From assembly GCA_030247885.1 (NCBI GenBank), contig JAPDRO010000010.1, positions 992,001-1,056,000 of the forward strand: a stretch of 64,000 bases of DNA, read 5' to 3'. Numbering within the stretch: position 1 is the stretch's first letter; the number at the start of each line of letters is the position of its first letter. Source of the DNA: Taxawa tesnikishii (nom. ined.). Taxonomy: Eukaryota > Ascomycota > Dothideomycetes > Dothideales. Shown one piece after another: positions 32,543-44,195 of this stretch. The position numbers were made by a program, and so were the translations under genes. The notes under the pieces were generated by a model. The model saw only the letters and a program-made list of their open reading frames with translations. It was not told the origin of the DNA and did no database searches.

Positions 32543-35500
32543 ATGGCGGTTGAATATCTGGGACTGCATGCTATAGGATGGCATGAGATGACCAACAACT
32601 GGTGGGAGAGGGTGCGTTTGCATACGAAAGCTGCTTTCCTTGTATTACTTGAGCTAATGTCCGGCTATAAAGGTGCTGGCCGCGATTCTATTGTCCGCCG
32701 TCGTCCTTGGTACCCTGTTCGTGACAACCGTCATATTCTCAAGCATCCGGAAATCTCTCCGGAAGAAACATGAGCACATTTCAAAGCTGCCCAAGCCCGT
32801 TGCAGAACGTATTGAAGAGCTCAAGAGTACTTCTCAGCCGTTACGCCTCCCGCAGAAGGATGGCTTCCAGGTAGCACCAAAGTCGTTCGGTGCCTATCTT
32901 GGAAGTTTTGCGAACCCAGCAACTCCGGCCCAGGCTCGTCTTCTGTCACAATGGGAAACAGTTATCCTGGATCCTCTTCAAACGGGAGTCCTGGACGCCG
33001 TCACATCTTTCACAACGTCCCCACGCGTTCTCGGCCGGCTGGATGTGGCCGACAGTGTACGATACCCCAGCAGCTCCAGCAATGATGAGATGGTACGATC
33101 CTTAGACATAGTCGCTCAGACTCTGAGCACACAGTTCAAGCGGCCGCAGGACACTCAGTCACCATTTACCGGTGTGTTGCTAGCCAACTGGCAGGCTCAC
33201 TTTCAGCCAGTCGTCTTCAACCAGTTCGTCAAGTTTGTCAAGGGTCTCAACCTCGCCGTTTATCTCGAGGTCTCTCCGCCAGCCTATCTGAGCGTCAGCG
33301 AATGCGCCGAAATAGACTTCGAGCTCATCAGCGGCATGGCCTTCCGCAATGGCACTATTCTCGCTAATGGAGACTTTTGCAATTACTTCCAGATGCAAGA
33401 CATGCTCCGAGCATTCAGGGCTTTGGCCAAGCAGATGTCTCTGTACAATAATACGGTCATGATGTGGGAGACGGTCGACAGCGATGCGGAGCTCACGCAC
33501 GCAGTGGTCAAGCGTAGCTTCAACTGGTGCAGATACAACAGCGCGATAAGCTGGATTGGACCAAAGGCTGCGCTGTACCATGCTGAGATCGCAGCGCGGG
33601 AGACCATTACCGGAGAACCCCTTGGGGCATTGATGTGGTTGAAGAGCGACGAGGTCATGAAAGCACACGATATCTGGCGGTTGAACGACAGGATAGTCAA
33701 AGGATCATGCAGTCATCAGGCTGCATATGACTCTCTGCAGCCGGTGATTCCGGATTTGGCAGCGAGGTTGTCGCTGTTGCCCACCACCATCGCAGAGCCG
33801 CAGAGCGAGGGCCAAGCCACCGCGCTCATCGGAGACTTTCCACTTCCTCCGCAGAACCACGACGCACAGGCCAACCCGTTCTCTTTTTCTGCCCGTGGTG
33901 ACGACTACACCGGTCTCGGCTGCTTTCAGATCGGTCTCGAGTGCTCGCGGAAAGAGTTCACAGATCTAGTCGAAGGACAGCGCCGTCTCAGAGATCTCAA
34001 TCTGCTAGACCGCGTCAAGCCGGAGAAGATCCGTATCATCGGCGAGAAGTTGCAAGCCCTGTACGAGGCACGCAGCTCCTGGGCCCGTACCGAGAATGAC
34101 TCTGTGACTCTCAAGGAGCTGCTCGAGCTCGTCAACAACCACAACGGCGACAGTAAGGATTGTCTCAGAGTATACTCGGCGCTGAACTCTGGATTCCACA
34201 GCAACCTAAAGAACCAATGGTGGGGCCTTTACGAAGTCGACTTGTCGTGCACGGATATCTATCTCACGCGGAAGGTCGAAGATATTGCCGGGGCTGTACT
34301 ACACACGTTCATGTGCAGCAGAGGGTACACCCGCGCTCAGTGCTTCATGTGGGAGATCCTTCTGTCCGAACATACTGGTCTTGCATCAGAACGATGGAAC
34401 TTGCCCAACCGGATCGTTCAGGACATTACACAACTTACTCCGTCGGAGGCAATCTTATTTCTGCAGCGTATAGTCACCTCCAAATGCGAAGATCCTCTCA
34501 ACTTCCTCACAAAGGTCCGGACCTGTTTGGAATACCAGCTCATCGATGTTCCTACGGTAGCCCAACTCAAGGATTTGAACACGGCCGCGTATCTACGTCG
34601 TGAAATTTCGCCGGAGGACTTGGTTGCATCGCGCCTTGCTTGGCATCGTGAGCAAGGTTGTGCGCACCTCGACCTTGTGTCCGCCATCTCCGTCTTCAGA
34701 GAAATTGACACGCGCTTGGCGGATTTCCTCAGAAACCAACAAGCCGATGTTCTCTCGCGACTCGAAGCCGTGCTTACGACTATCCTTCAGAAGAACCAAA
34801 TAGACGCCAGCGCCGATATCCTTGCCCTGTCCGTATTTTGCGCGTTCCGCAAGTCAGCGATCGATGAGGTCTACTTGGAAGTCCTCGACCGCAATCCCCT
34901 TCCAAACAATGCGCACTCCGATCAGGCAGCCTGCTTCGCAGAGATGTTTGGTACGGGCTCGCAGTGTCAGTCATACTTTGACATGACATCCAATGTTCTG
35001 GGAAAACTCCTCTTCGACAGATACCGTGCTTACTACCACGAGCATCCACCACCAGTCCGTGACGACCACTCAACCGAGCTGCCCACAACGTACGTGTCCA
35101 AGAACGTCGATCTTGATCCAGAAGCTAAGCCACTTGAACTACCCTTTCACTACCGAATCACTTTCTTGGGTATCTTCGCTGTTCCAGCTCTCATCGACAT
35201 CATGCTGCTCACGACCATTGGGAGAGGCCTCTACTTGAGCACTTACATGGAAGCTGAAGTCAAGACAATGGCCACCGCAGCACTTATGGTATCCCTTCTA
35301 ATCTGCGGTGCCATCGGTACATGGATCGCATCAGGCGGCAGCTACTACCTCCACTCCATGGCCTTTCCAGCGATGAATATGTTCGTGCTCACTCGCTTCG
35401 TTGCCGGCGTGTCCATTGTTCTTTCGGGAGGCTTGTTGGCATTCATCATGATTGGCGTTACCAATAGCTTCTACGCCGGAATCATTTTCTTCCTCTACTT

Positions 35501-38500
35501 CATCTTCCTCTCGACATACCTGACGCTGCTGGCCACGTTGGCCATCTATCAACTCCCGGGATTCATGTTTCAGTCTGGGAGAACGACTGTCATGGCGTGT
35601 ATTCCGATTCTACTTATCTCGCCTATCATCACGCTTTGGATTCACCATGACATCGTGGTCTACCTTTGCGTTCTTGCAGGTTTCTTGGTCATACTCATTC
35701 TTCGTGCTCGTAGTACCATATCTCAGTGGAGCTCTTGGTTCCTGAAGATTCCTATCGTCTCGGATACTGAGGTTGTCAACTGGTACGTTAAGAAGGCGGA
35801 GGCAGAGGGCATCACTCTCCCAGAAGGCGTGGCAGACCTGGGTCCAACACCGCTTCCTCGGACGGCTCTTCTGAATGCGGTACTCAAGGAGGTCAATCGT
35901 CACCCTTGGACTAAGCCCACCCCAGACGAATTTGTAAAGAAACTGGCGGGAGGCTACTCGGCTACCATGTTCCTGATGGATTGGTATACCAAGTATTCGA
36001 GGACGAAAATGCCGTACCGCTACAGCCCAACGTGGAATCTCCAGGCTAAGACTGCCATTGACACTCTGAAGGACATGCAGAAGGGACTCAAGCTGCACAA
36101 CGCATTCCTCCACTGGCGCCACGCCGGTGACGAGGTCTGGTGCGGTATCCTCTACTTCGTCATTGCCCTTATGGACAAATGGGTCGCATTGATCTCCGGC
36201 GGCTCTCTCGTCGGTCTCTCCGACGCCGACAGCCAGATCTTCCGTCTTGCAGTTGGCTTCGGTCTCGCTTACTATCTGATCGCTGCAGTATGCCTCGACG
36301 GCGTTGCGCAACCTCTCTGGATGATGGCGAACAAGAAAACCGCTCAGCCTATCACTTCTCTGGCGTATCTCAAGCAGGTGGCTATCAACGACGCCATCGC
36401 ACGACGACATCTGTACTGGAGCTCCTTTGTCAAGTTTTTCTTCACACACATCTGGGGTCTTGCCGTCTCTGCGTCGCTCATGTGGTCGTTTGAGGAATCG
36501 CGCGATGCGACAATCATGTATGTGGCCTACTGTGGCGCCTACACTGGCCTTCTTTGGTATCAGTACAACAGGATCTACTGCGGACCCCGCGCGCTGAAGA
36601 ACCTCCTCACAGCTGCTGTCGTCGGTCTAGTGACTGGCCCTGTGCTTCATCGCGCTGTGCCGCATTTTGAGTACAGCAGCGTCATTGCCCTTGCTGCCGG
36701 AACCTGGGCGGCCGCGATCACTTCGTTATTCACGGCCAACATCGGATGGCCCAGCTCAAAGATTGATCAGAAGCCTCTCGATATTGAGATGCCGCCTATT
36801 TTCTCCTACAGCAGCAGCTCTGGTGCGGATTTTTCCCAGCGGGCTCTGTCGGAAACCTGGGGTTCTGTTTGCGAGCTTCCTGCTGAGGACCGCTTCACGC
36901 TCAACCCATCGACTCACCCAGGTGCCGAAGTCATGGAGGCGCTGTTGTCTCAGGTCAATGCCAACAAGCCACATCTCCTGCGGGCTGCTTTCCGATCATC
37001 AGACCAGTTACTCTACCGGACAGAGGAGCTCTGGAGGAACGGCGAAATCGTCGTCGAGCTTGTCCCAGCGCGCCATCTTCTCTTATCCGAACACAAGATG
37101 CGAGCCATCAGTCGGACTGCTGATGGTCGGACGCACATCATGGTTTTCTCTGGCCTTCACTCTACAGGACGCACTTTAGCTGATATCCGTCGGAATTGTA
37201 AAGTTGTCGCCGAGGCTATCATCCAGGCCACTGCCCAGTCCAAGTTTGGCTTGTCACACGATCAGGCTGCGTTGGCCGAGCTGTTGGCTGTTGACCACGA
37301 GTACGACGAACAACTCTCCATTCCGGAAGGTGTCAAGCGCCAACTCGAGATCTCCGCGACTGAGCGCTCAAGGGTCATTGACAACGGTGACAAGGAGACG
37401 CTTCGTTACCTATTGCTCGGCTTGAACTGCGACACGGAATGGGACAACCTGCCAAGAAACGTCCGATTGTTCCTTCTCAAGCGGTGCTCCGGCAAGGCCT
37501 GTGACATCACCGAAGACCAAGCGAGCTGGATCCGTTCGAGGTTCCTCAAAGACAAGTCTACTGACGCTGAGGAGTACATTGAACGCTGCAATCTGGGCGT
37601 CAGTTTGTCGACGCTTGTAGTCTCTTACGCTAAGTCAGTTGCAGCAGACTACACTTATCAAGGGTTCCCGGACGCTCTCAACTCAAGTTACGAGAGCTAC
37701 GAACAGTTATTTGGCAGGCCACTCCCAATGAACACCAGTGGCTACAAGAGAAAGCCCATAGAGGCAGCCAAGCGTGCAGCCCTCCGAGTGCTTTACGCCA
37801 CAAGATTTGCGATCAAGTTCATCGTCGTCTCGCTTGTTGCAGATCCTGAGTTCCAAAGAGAGCTGGATTATGTGATTAAGGACAAGGTCTTCCTCATCCG
37901 CTGGCCAGTAACCTTTGTCCTCAACGGAATATGGGTTTACTGCAAGACCTTGCAGAACTTCATTCTCCCCGCTTTTTTGTTCCACCGCCGCGAAACCCTT
38001 CCAGCGCTAGTCGGCAATATGAAGGGTATCAAGACGGTCATGATGAAGAATCGTGTCGTCGTTGAGAGTGTGAACGGACCGTCGACTTGCTTCTTCAAGA
38101 CGCGGCCGGATGGAAACATCCACCTGCTTCAGTACTCGGGCCGCCATAAGCAAGAACCAGAGGGAGTCAAGCAACTCATGGCTGTCAATACCTACAACGA
38201 CAAGCTTGTCCTCACTCAACACGAAGAGTATGCCAAGGAGACCGTCGCCAACGTCTATGTCTACGAGTATCCGGCTGGTCAGACGTTGGGGTCCAAGCTA
38301 CCGATCTCCCGAGAATGTATCAAAGGCGGCCGCAACCGAGAACTTGTCCAGTATAACGAGAAAGGTTACATCACGTCCGGCTCTTATATCAAGGATGACA
38401 GTCCTGTTAGGTTCACATTCGAGTACCGGAAGAACGCCAAATTCGACGACGAGCTCCTCCGCGCCGAGTTCATTCTCCCTCACATCAGTATGAGAGTCTC

Positions 38501-41321
38501 GTGGTGCTACCCCCTCCAAGACTTTCCGGCTTGAGAGGGCGTAAATGTTACGAGAGGCTGGACAGATATGTCCCATACACCAAGGTCACGGAAGCCACGT
38601 TTACACAGGGCTCAGACACCTACCACAGCACTTGGGACTATGATCACAGATGGCATCCGACCATCACCACAACACTGAATGGTCAACTGGTGCCGACGCC
38701 TCCAATGATCGAGTATGACTGGTTCGATGTGCTGAAGAAGCCAAAAACTGCAGCTTCCTGAGCGATAACCTGCTTTTCTCCTTCAAGTCCATCAAGACAA
38801 ACATTTTCTCCCGCTTCCTCGGCCTCAACACCAAGTGGTATCCAATCTTGACCGGCCGTGCCAGGACTCAGCTCTGGAAGGCCTGGAAGAGCGGCAAAGA
38901 TGTCGATGCTGTTACGGCGAGATGGATGGACGAAAACGCTCTGCGCAAGGAGCGCGTTCTGAGACCGTACTGGGCTGCTCGTGACATGGGCCGTCTTCGT
39001 GCTGCGGGAGAATACATCCGCGCGTACGAGGATGTTATTATGGCGAGGATCGATATTGACCCTGAGGTCAGCTCTTGGACACCGCTGGCGTTCAAGCTCC
39101 CCGATTTGTCTGCCTTTGGCCAAGGCGGTGACTCCACGATCAATACAAGGACTGCCGCTACTCAGCTGCGTGATGCGAAAGACGAACTCCATGTGCTGGC
39201 TATGGATACGGGTACCTGGCCTAATGAGGGCGGGGTGTTTCTGCTTGCCGGCGTGATATGGTCAACGATCTCAAGACTATCAGATGGCACGTCCTCGCCG
39301 AGAACGCCAACGACTTCGGGGTTCCGAAGTTTCAGATCGAGCGGAACGTGCAGTCTGTCACGGTGTTGCCTCTGTGGGGTTTAGACTTCCTTACCCCTAC
39401 CCATGGAGTCTTTGAGAACCACCTTGATTCGGAGATTCAGCGCAGGTCCCTTGACGCGATGACCCCTGATATCAAGAGGAATTTCATTCCAATCCTTAGT
39501 ACTCTTGTTCGATGCTCAAGGGCCCTCAAGCTTGACCACAATCACCTTGGGGAGGCTGGAAGAGCTCTGGTGGACTTGAATGCTTATTTCGCGTCGACTG
39601 GTCACTGGAATGAAGTCTGGAACAGCGAGATTGTCAAGGAGACATGGCGTGAACTATGGTTGAACGAAGACATGGAGAACACACTTCCGGTGTCGCAATG
39701 GCTGAAGGCAGAATGCCCGACTTTGCTGCACCTCGACAACGCCTTGGACATGTGGCACCGCTACCTGTTCATCTTCTCTGTCCCAGTTCCGGAGAAGATT
39801 CCGGATGTCTTCCAGGCTTCTCACCACTTCGCTGGTGCCTCGTACGGCGTTCTCTGCAAGCTCATACGCAACTGTACCCTTCATGTCTGGGACCATTGCA
39901 TCAGCTGGAGAGAGGTCACTGTCTTCCTTTCTTCCGCCATGTCTTTCGATGCACCCTTCGTCTGCTCCTCTCTCATTTCGCTCTCCCGCCTCGCATCGGT
40001 TCTAATCCTGCATCACGCAGACGTCGTGCTGCCGTGCGCTGACTTCTTCAACCCCGCCTGGGAAATAGAGCTCGGTACTCAAGAAAATACTCTAGGCCAT
40101 CGCCGTGAGTACGCGCGCAAGATCGACCCCGTTGTCAATGGCATCTGCAACATGGAGAAGTTCCAGCCTATCAAGGAGATTAAATCGAAGAAGCCGACAG
40201 TCGTCATGCTGTCGCACGTGCGCTTCGTCAAGGATATCAAGAACGCGTTGCTCGCCGCCGATATCATCGTTAACGAGTGGGGTATCACGGATTACCAGCT
40301 TGACATCTACGGTGATATGGAAAAGGCACCCGCATACTCAGTTGAGTGCAAAGAGATTCTCGCGTCAAAGGGCCTGCGCGATTATGTCGCTCTCAGAGGC
40401 TTGGGCAGCCCATCGAAAGTCTTGGAAGAAGGATGGCTCTTCCTCAACTCGTCAATCTCTGAGGGTTTACCTTTGGCTATGGGCGAGGCGGCTCTAACGG
40501 GTGTGCCTGTTGTGTGCACAGATGTCGGCGCCTCCTTCCGTGTCGTCACAGACCCCGTCACTTGGAAGAAATTCAGTGCGGTCGTCGCGCCCAACGACCC
40601 TTATTCGCTCGCACGGGCCCAGATCACCGTCATGGGCTTGCTGGACGAGTGGAGTGAGTTCTCTGATGATGCCAGCTTGAAGCCACGACTTCCATTGAAG
40701 CCGACGAAGGAGGAAGCAAAGCAGATCACGCAGCGCCTTTACGAGAAAGCGGATCTGCGACGCAAGCTAGGCATGATGGGTCGCGACAACGTGCTCAACA
40801 GCTTCAGCGCGGATAGATATCTGCGTGAGCACGAGCAAATGCTCTGGATTGGCAAACACCAGAACGTCAGCCGCTTCTCACACCTCTCTTGGCCGGCGTC
40901 GACAGAGAGTAGCTCCGGCAGCAGCACTGCCAGGACTGACGACTTTAGAAACTCCCTCCGCAACCCATTTGCGTCGCGCGCGGCGAGCACAGTCTATTCT
41001 AACTACCCGAGCTCTGACATCGAGATGGTCGAGCCCTTACCTCCGATGCCTATGTCGTACCAGTCCAGCAGCGCGTTGCAAGAGAAGTTTGTGCAGCCGC
41101 AGACCACGCAGATGCAGGCGCCAACGCAGTCGCAGATGGTGGAGATGGAGGCCGGAGTCGGAAGAAGGCCGAGTAAGCTGCAGGAGAGATTTGAGCAGAC
41201 GGTGGGCTTAGGCAGGAGGCTGAGTCTCAGACCGGTGTACAGACGTGTGGATACGAGTAGTCCGTTGCCGAGTCCGGGCTTGGATCCGCTGCCGCCGAGC
41301 GGCAGTAGGAGTAGGAGATGA
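32543..41321 (+). CDS. gtb3: Giant membrane glycosyltransferase (Gtb3-type, GT4 domain), three -1 shifts as read
   Basis: Exon 1 (32,543-32,611, MAVEYLGLHAIGWHEM) joins by a 61-bp intron to 32,673. The main frame runs to 38,534, and two shorter frames continue to 41,321. The three breaks each lie in a mononucleotide run one base short: C5 at 38,510-38,514, A5 at 38,743-38,747 and G4 at 39,232-39,235. Adding one base at each gives one protein of about 2,906 residues. Layout: a membrane anchor (about residues 24-45), a long N-terminal domain, roughly ten or more transmembrane segments (about residues 845-1,380), a further soluble region, and a C-terminal GT4 glycosyltransferase (about residues 2,520-2,760). 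The GT4 part has LSHVRFVKDIKNAL, LDIYGDMEKAP and the E-x7-E motif EGLPLAMGE. A Ser-rich tail follows. It matches Gtb3, the proposed polymerase/exporter of galactosaminogalactan. Confidence 0.85.
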
Positions 41322-41511
41322 GGTAGTGGTGGAGGGGAGAAGAGTGGAAGGGTTCTATGGTCATGACTCAGACAAGTAACGTGGAGAGAGGCATGAAAAA
41401 GCTGTCGAGGTTTGTAACATGTTGATTCTGGCTTTTATCGAGAGATACCAAGGCAAATGATCTATTACAAGCAAGGCCCAGTGCCCGCACCGTGCCTATA
41501 CTTTCACCGAT

Positions 41512-42300
41512 TTAACGATACACCTGAACATAACCGGCGAAAGTGCCCCAAACCTTCGAATAGTTCTGATATCCCCCGTTGCCGTACAGCAGTCCGCCCT
41601 GATAGCCCTGGCTGATCAGGCCTTTCGCCTGACTCGCCACACCATTCGAGTCTCCCGAATAATTGAGAATCATCACGCTCGATTTACTTTTCAGGCTCGC
41701 CTTGATCGCCGTGCTCCCGTAGCTCTTCCACGCGGTGTACGTATCCTCGAAGGCTGTCACCATGTCCGCATAACTATAGAACTTGGCATCGACCGCGCAG
41801 CCAGGGTTCGTCCAGACTTTGCCGTGGTTCTTGGGCATGTTGTTGCGGATGTAGCTGTACAAGCTCTTCATGTATGGGAGGTCGGAGGTGTCTGCGGTAG
41901 CCTCGTCCACGAAAATCCCATCTAGTGCGATATTGGCGCCCTTGTACGAATTCCACTTCACGTATGTCTTGACGTCGGTCTCGACGCTGGACAGTGCGCG
42001 CCCTGCCCAGGAGGTGTGCAGGTACCCGTAGGTGTTAACGTTCGTGTGCTTGTTGATGGCTGCGACCGCGGCGATATATTCCGAGTCTGGAGGAAAGGAG
42101 CCGGGTCCGCTATTTGGGTTGATAATCACATCAAAGGTGGTGTTAGGGTTTGAGGCGATGACCTTATAGACGGATGTCCATGCGCCCGAGGATGGCCATT
42201 GGTACAGTGGTAGGGCGACTGTGAGCGCTGCGGCTATGCCGGAGTAGAGGGGCAGCGTTACTGCCAGAGCAGCGTAGGCGACATTGACCATGATGAGCAT
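41512..42300 (-). CDS. sph3: Sph3/spherulin-4-like GH135 glycoside hydrolase
   Basis: The uninterrupted single-exon frame of 262 residues starts at MLIMVNVAYAA, a hydrophobic stretch that can serve as signal peptide or anchor; an upstream in-frame start exists but gives a poorer N-terminus. The domain shows LPLYQWPSSGAW, VIINPNSGPG, the acidic pair in LDGIFVDEATA and VWTNPGCAVD, with YADMVTAFEDTY and the terminal GGLLYGNGGY, all characteristic of spherulin-4/GH135. Sph3 cleaves galactosaminogalactan (retaining endo-alpha-1,4-GalNAc-ase) and its loss blocks polymer production in Aspergillus. It lies tail to tail with gtb3, 190 bp apart. It is the only sph3-type gene here with no lesion, so it is the likely functional one, though it is not the transmembrane-anchored type. 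Confidence 0.8.
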   Translation of the reverse strand: MLIMVNVAYAALAVTLPLYSGIAAALTVALPLYQWPSSGAWTSVYKVIASNPNTTFDVIINPNSGPGSFPPDSEYIAAVAAINKHTNVNTYGYLHTSWAGRALSSVETDVKTYVKWNSYKGANIALDGIFVDEATADTSDLPYMKSLYSYIRNNMPKNHGKVWTNPGCAVDAKFYSYADMVTAFEDTYTAWKSYGSTAIKASLKSKSSVMILNYSGDSNGVASQAKGLISQGYQGGLLYGNGGYQNYSKVWGTFAGYVQVYR

Positions 42301-44073
42301 AAGAAAGTGAGAGAGAATCAAGAGTGTTGTATTCAGATGAGACCTGAATGCAAAAGAATGAAACCGCACGTTGTTTCCAGCAGTAGCGTGTTGCGCGTCT
42401 AATCGAGTCTTCTTATCCTTCCGAAATTTCAAGGAAAGAATTGAGACAATAGAACCGTTCCTATACCCGTTAGGACCGTTCGTATATCGAAATACGTTAT
42501 CAAGGCTAGAACAACCACGTAGCAGCCACGCGGCGGAGCGGTCCCTTATGTTTCCTTTCAACCTGCATTGCGGGACTACACAATGCCATCGTTGGCAATT
42601 CCGTTGGAGGGTTGCACCGAATGCGCTACAAAGCGCTGCACTGCGTTAAGTCTGGTACTCAGACGTCCCATTACGGATGGGTTGTTTTTAAAAGGAAATG
42701 CAGGTAACCCTTGTAAATCTAAGTGCAAGGCAGTTATCAGGGGATGTGTGTTTCGAAAGACAGACGCCAATAGCGAGACTGTTACGCGAGAAAACAAGGA
42801 GAGAGCAAAGCGACGCGTAGCATTGTACAGTAAGATGAACGAAGACTCTAGACCCCCAGAGTTTGTCCGAGAACGTTGGAGGGCAACCCCGCCGCAGCCA
42901 CCGCCGCATATGACTGTTGACTAGCCTGCAATTAGGACGATGATTGATTGCCGAACTCAAAGGACACACCCCAGTTCGGGCTTCCTTGCTGAAGGCTCTT
43001 TATGTCTGAAGCTGTTGTTTCGACCATATTCTCTAGGTTGTCTACCTGCTTCTGATATGCTTCCTCCCTCTTTTAGTAGGCTTCGTCTCTCTCCTTGCTC
43101 TCGATTTCCATGTCACTCATGTTTCTGTCCAGCTGTAACAGAAGGGCCAAAATGCCGTTTCTGTTCGACACATACGGTGTGCTATGCCCATTGACCTTTC
43201 TCCAGCTCCTGCTCTACCCCTCGCGCCTCCTTCGCTTTCCTCCACATGCGTCTGTTACGCCTCGTACCCGTTTGCTCTGCTGCCGACTCGATTTCTTCAT
43301 GGAGCGTGATCGGTGCCTGGATTGTCCTTGCCGTGTGTGGGCTGTCCCTCTTGCGCTTCCCATCGTTGTGTGCCTCATCCTCTAACTCATCCTCTACGTC
43401 GCTCATGTCTTTGTCCTCCTCTTATCCTTTAGGTGTCAGAGACATGAAGTCTTGTAGCGTTTTCTGGCTGTGGAGCGCCGCGGAGGAGTTTCGACATCGC
43501 GCGGTGCCCGCCATCGCGATGCGACGGAGGATCTTCTGCTAATCGACGGTAGAGGATGGCGGGTTGTGTGTAAAGCTGAATCAGACAGTATCTCGGTTCC
43601 GAAACGCTCGGTTAGTAGCCGTTTTTCCCAACCATATAGGTGTGATAACCCCTGTGTTGGGAAGATATCGCCGATGAATATCTAGATAGGCTGGCTGGAA
43701 CACGCTTTGATGGTGCCACCAGCGTGCGGGGTTCTCCGATTCACACCGATCTTGCACGCGAGAAGAAAGATCCCCTCGACTGGTACTGCCGTAACGCGCA
43801 ACAACAACACACTCAAACCATTACATCAATGCCGGCAGACGTTGGGCGAATGCGAACCAGGTTGACAATGTAGGCCATGTGCAGTACTAGCGCGTGTGAG
43901 CAGATTGCGCCAAAGCGGCAGGACGCTGTTGACACGTATTGTTGGTCGAAATAAAGCTGGAGCCTAGGCAGAGCGTCTGTTTGTAAAGACGCATCCCGAC
44001 TTCCCAAGTTCTTTTTCTTCTCTGTAGTACAGCACGTTCATCGATCAAAGCACCCACGATTTGCGATTAGCAT
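42301..44073. other. Intergenic, unrecognised frames only
   Basis: A minus-strand frame at 43,182-43,406 encodes a very charged 74-residue stretch (MSDVEDELEDEAHNDGKRKR) that could be a real exon or the tail of a mobile element. I do not recognise it, and its downstream frame has stops. Other frames overlap it antisense. No terminal repeats were found. Confidence 0.3.
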
Positions 44074-44195
44074 CATGGTCTGTCTTGACTCAGCCTCTGC
44101 GCGGCTGGTAATCAATGCGCTTCATGCTCTATACAACAAAGTGAGCTGCACCCGAGACCCGAGAATGAGTAACAAAGACGGTCTGTGGTCCCCTA

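Noticed and set aside
35610-36449. Long minus-strand frame (279 codons) inside gtb3
   Set aside because: It is antisense to the conserved membrane-spanning part of gtb3 and has no recognisable domain; it exists because of the codon bias of the sense strand.
20239-42300. Search for a GH114 (ega3) gene within the cluster
   Set aside because: No frame with a GH114-like layout was recognised on either strand; absence applies only to this window.
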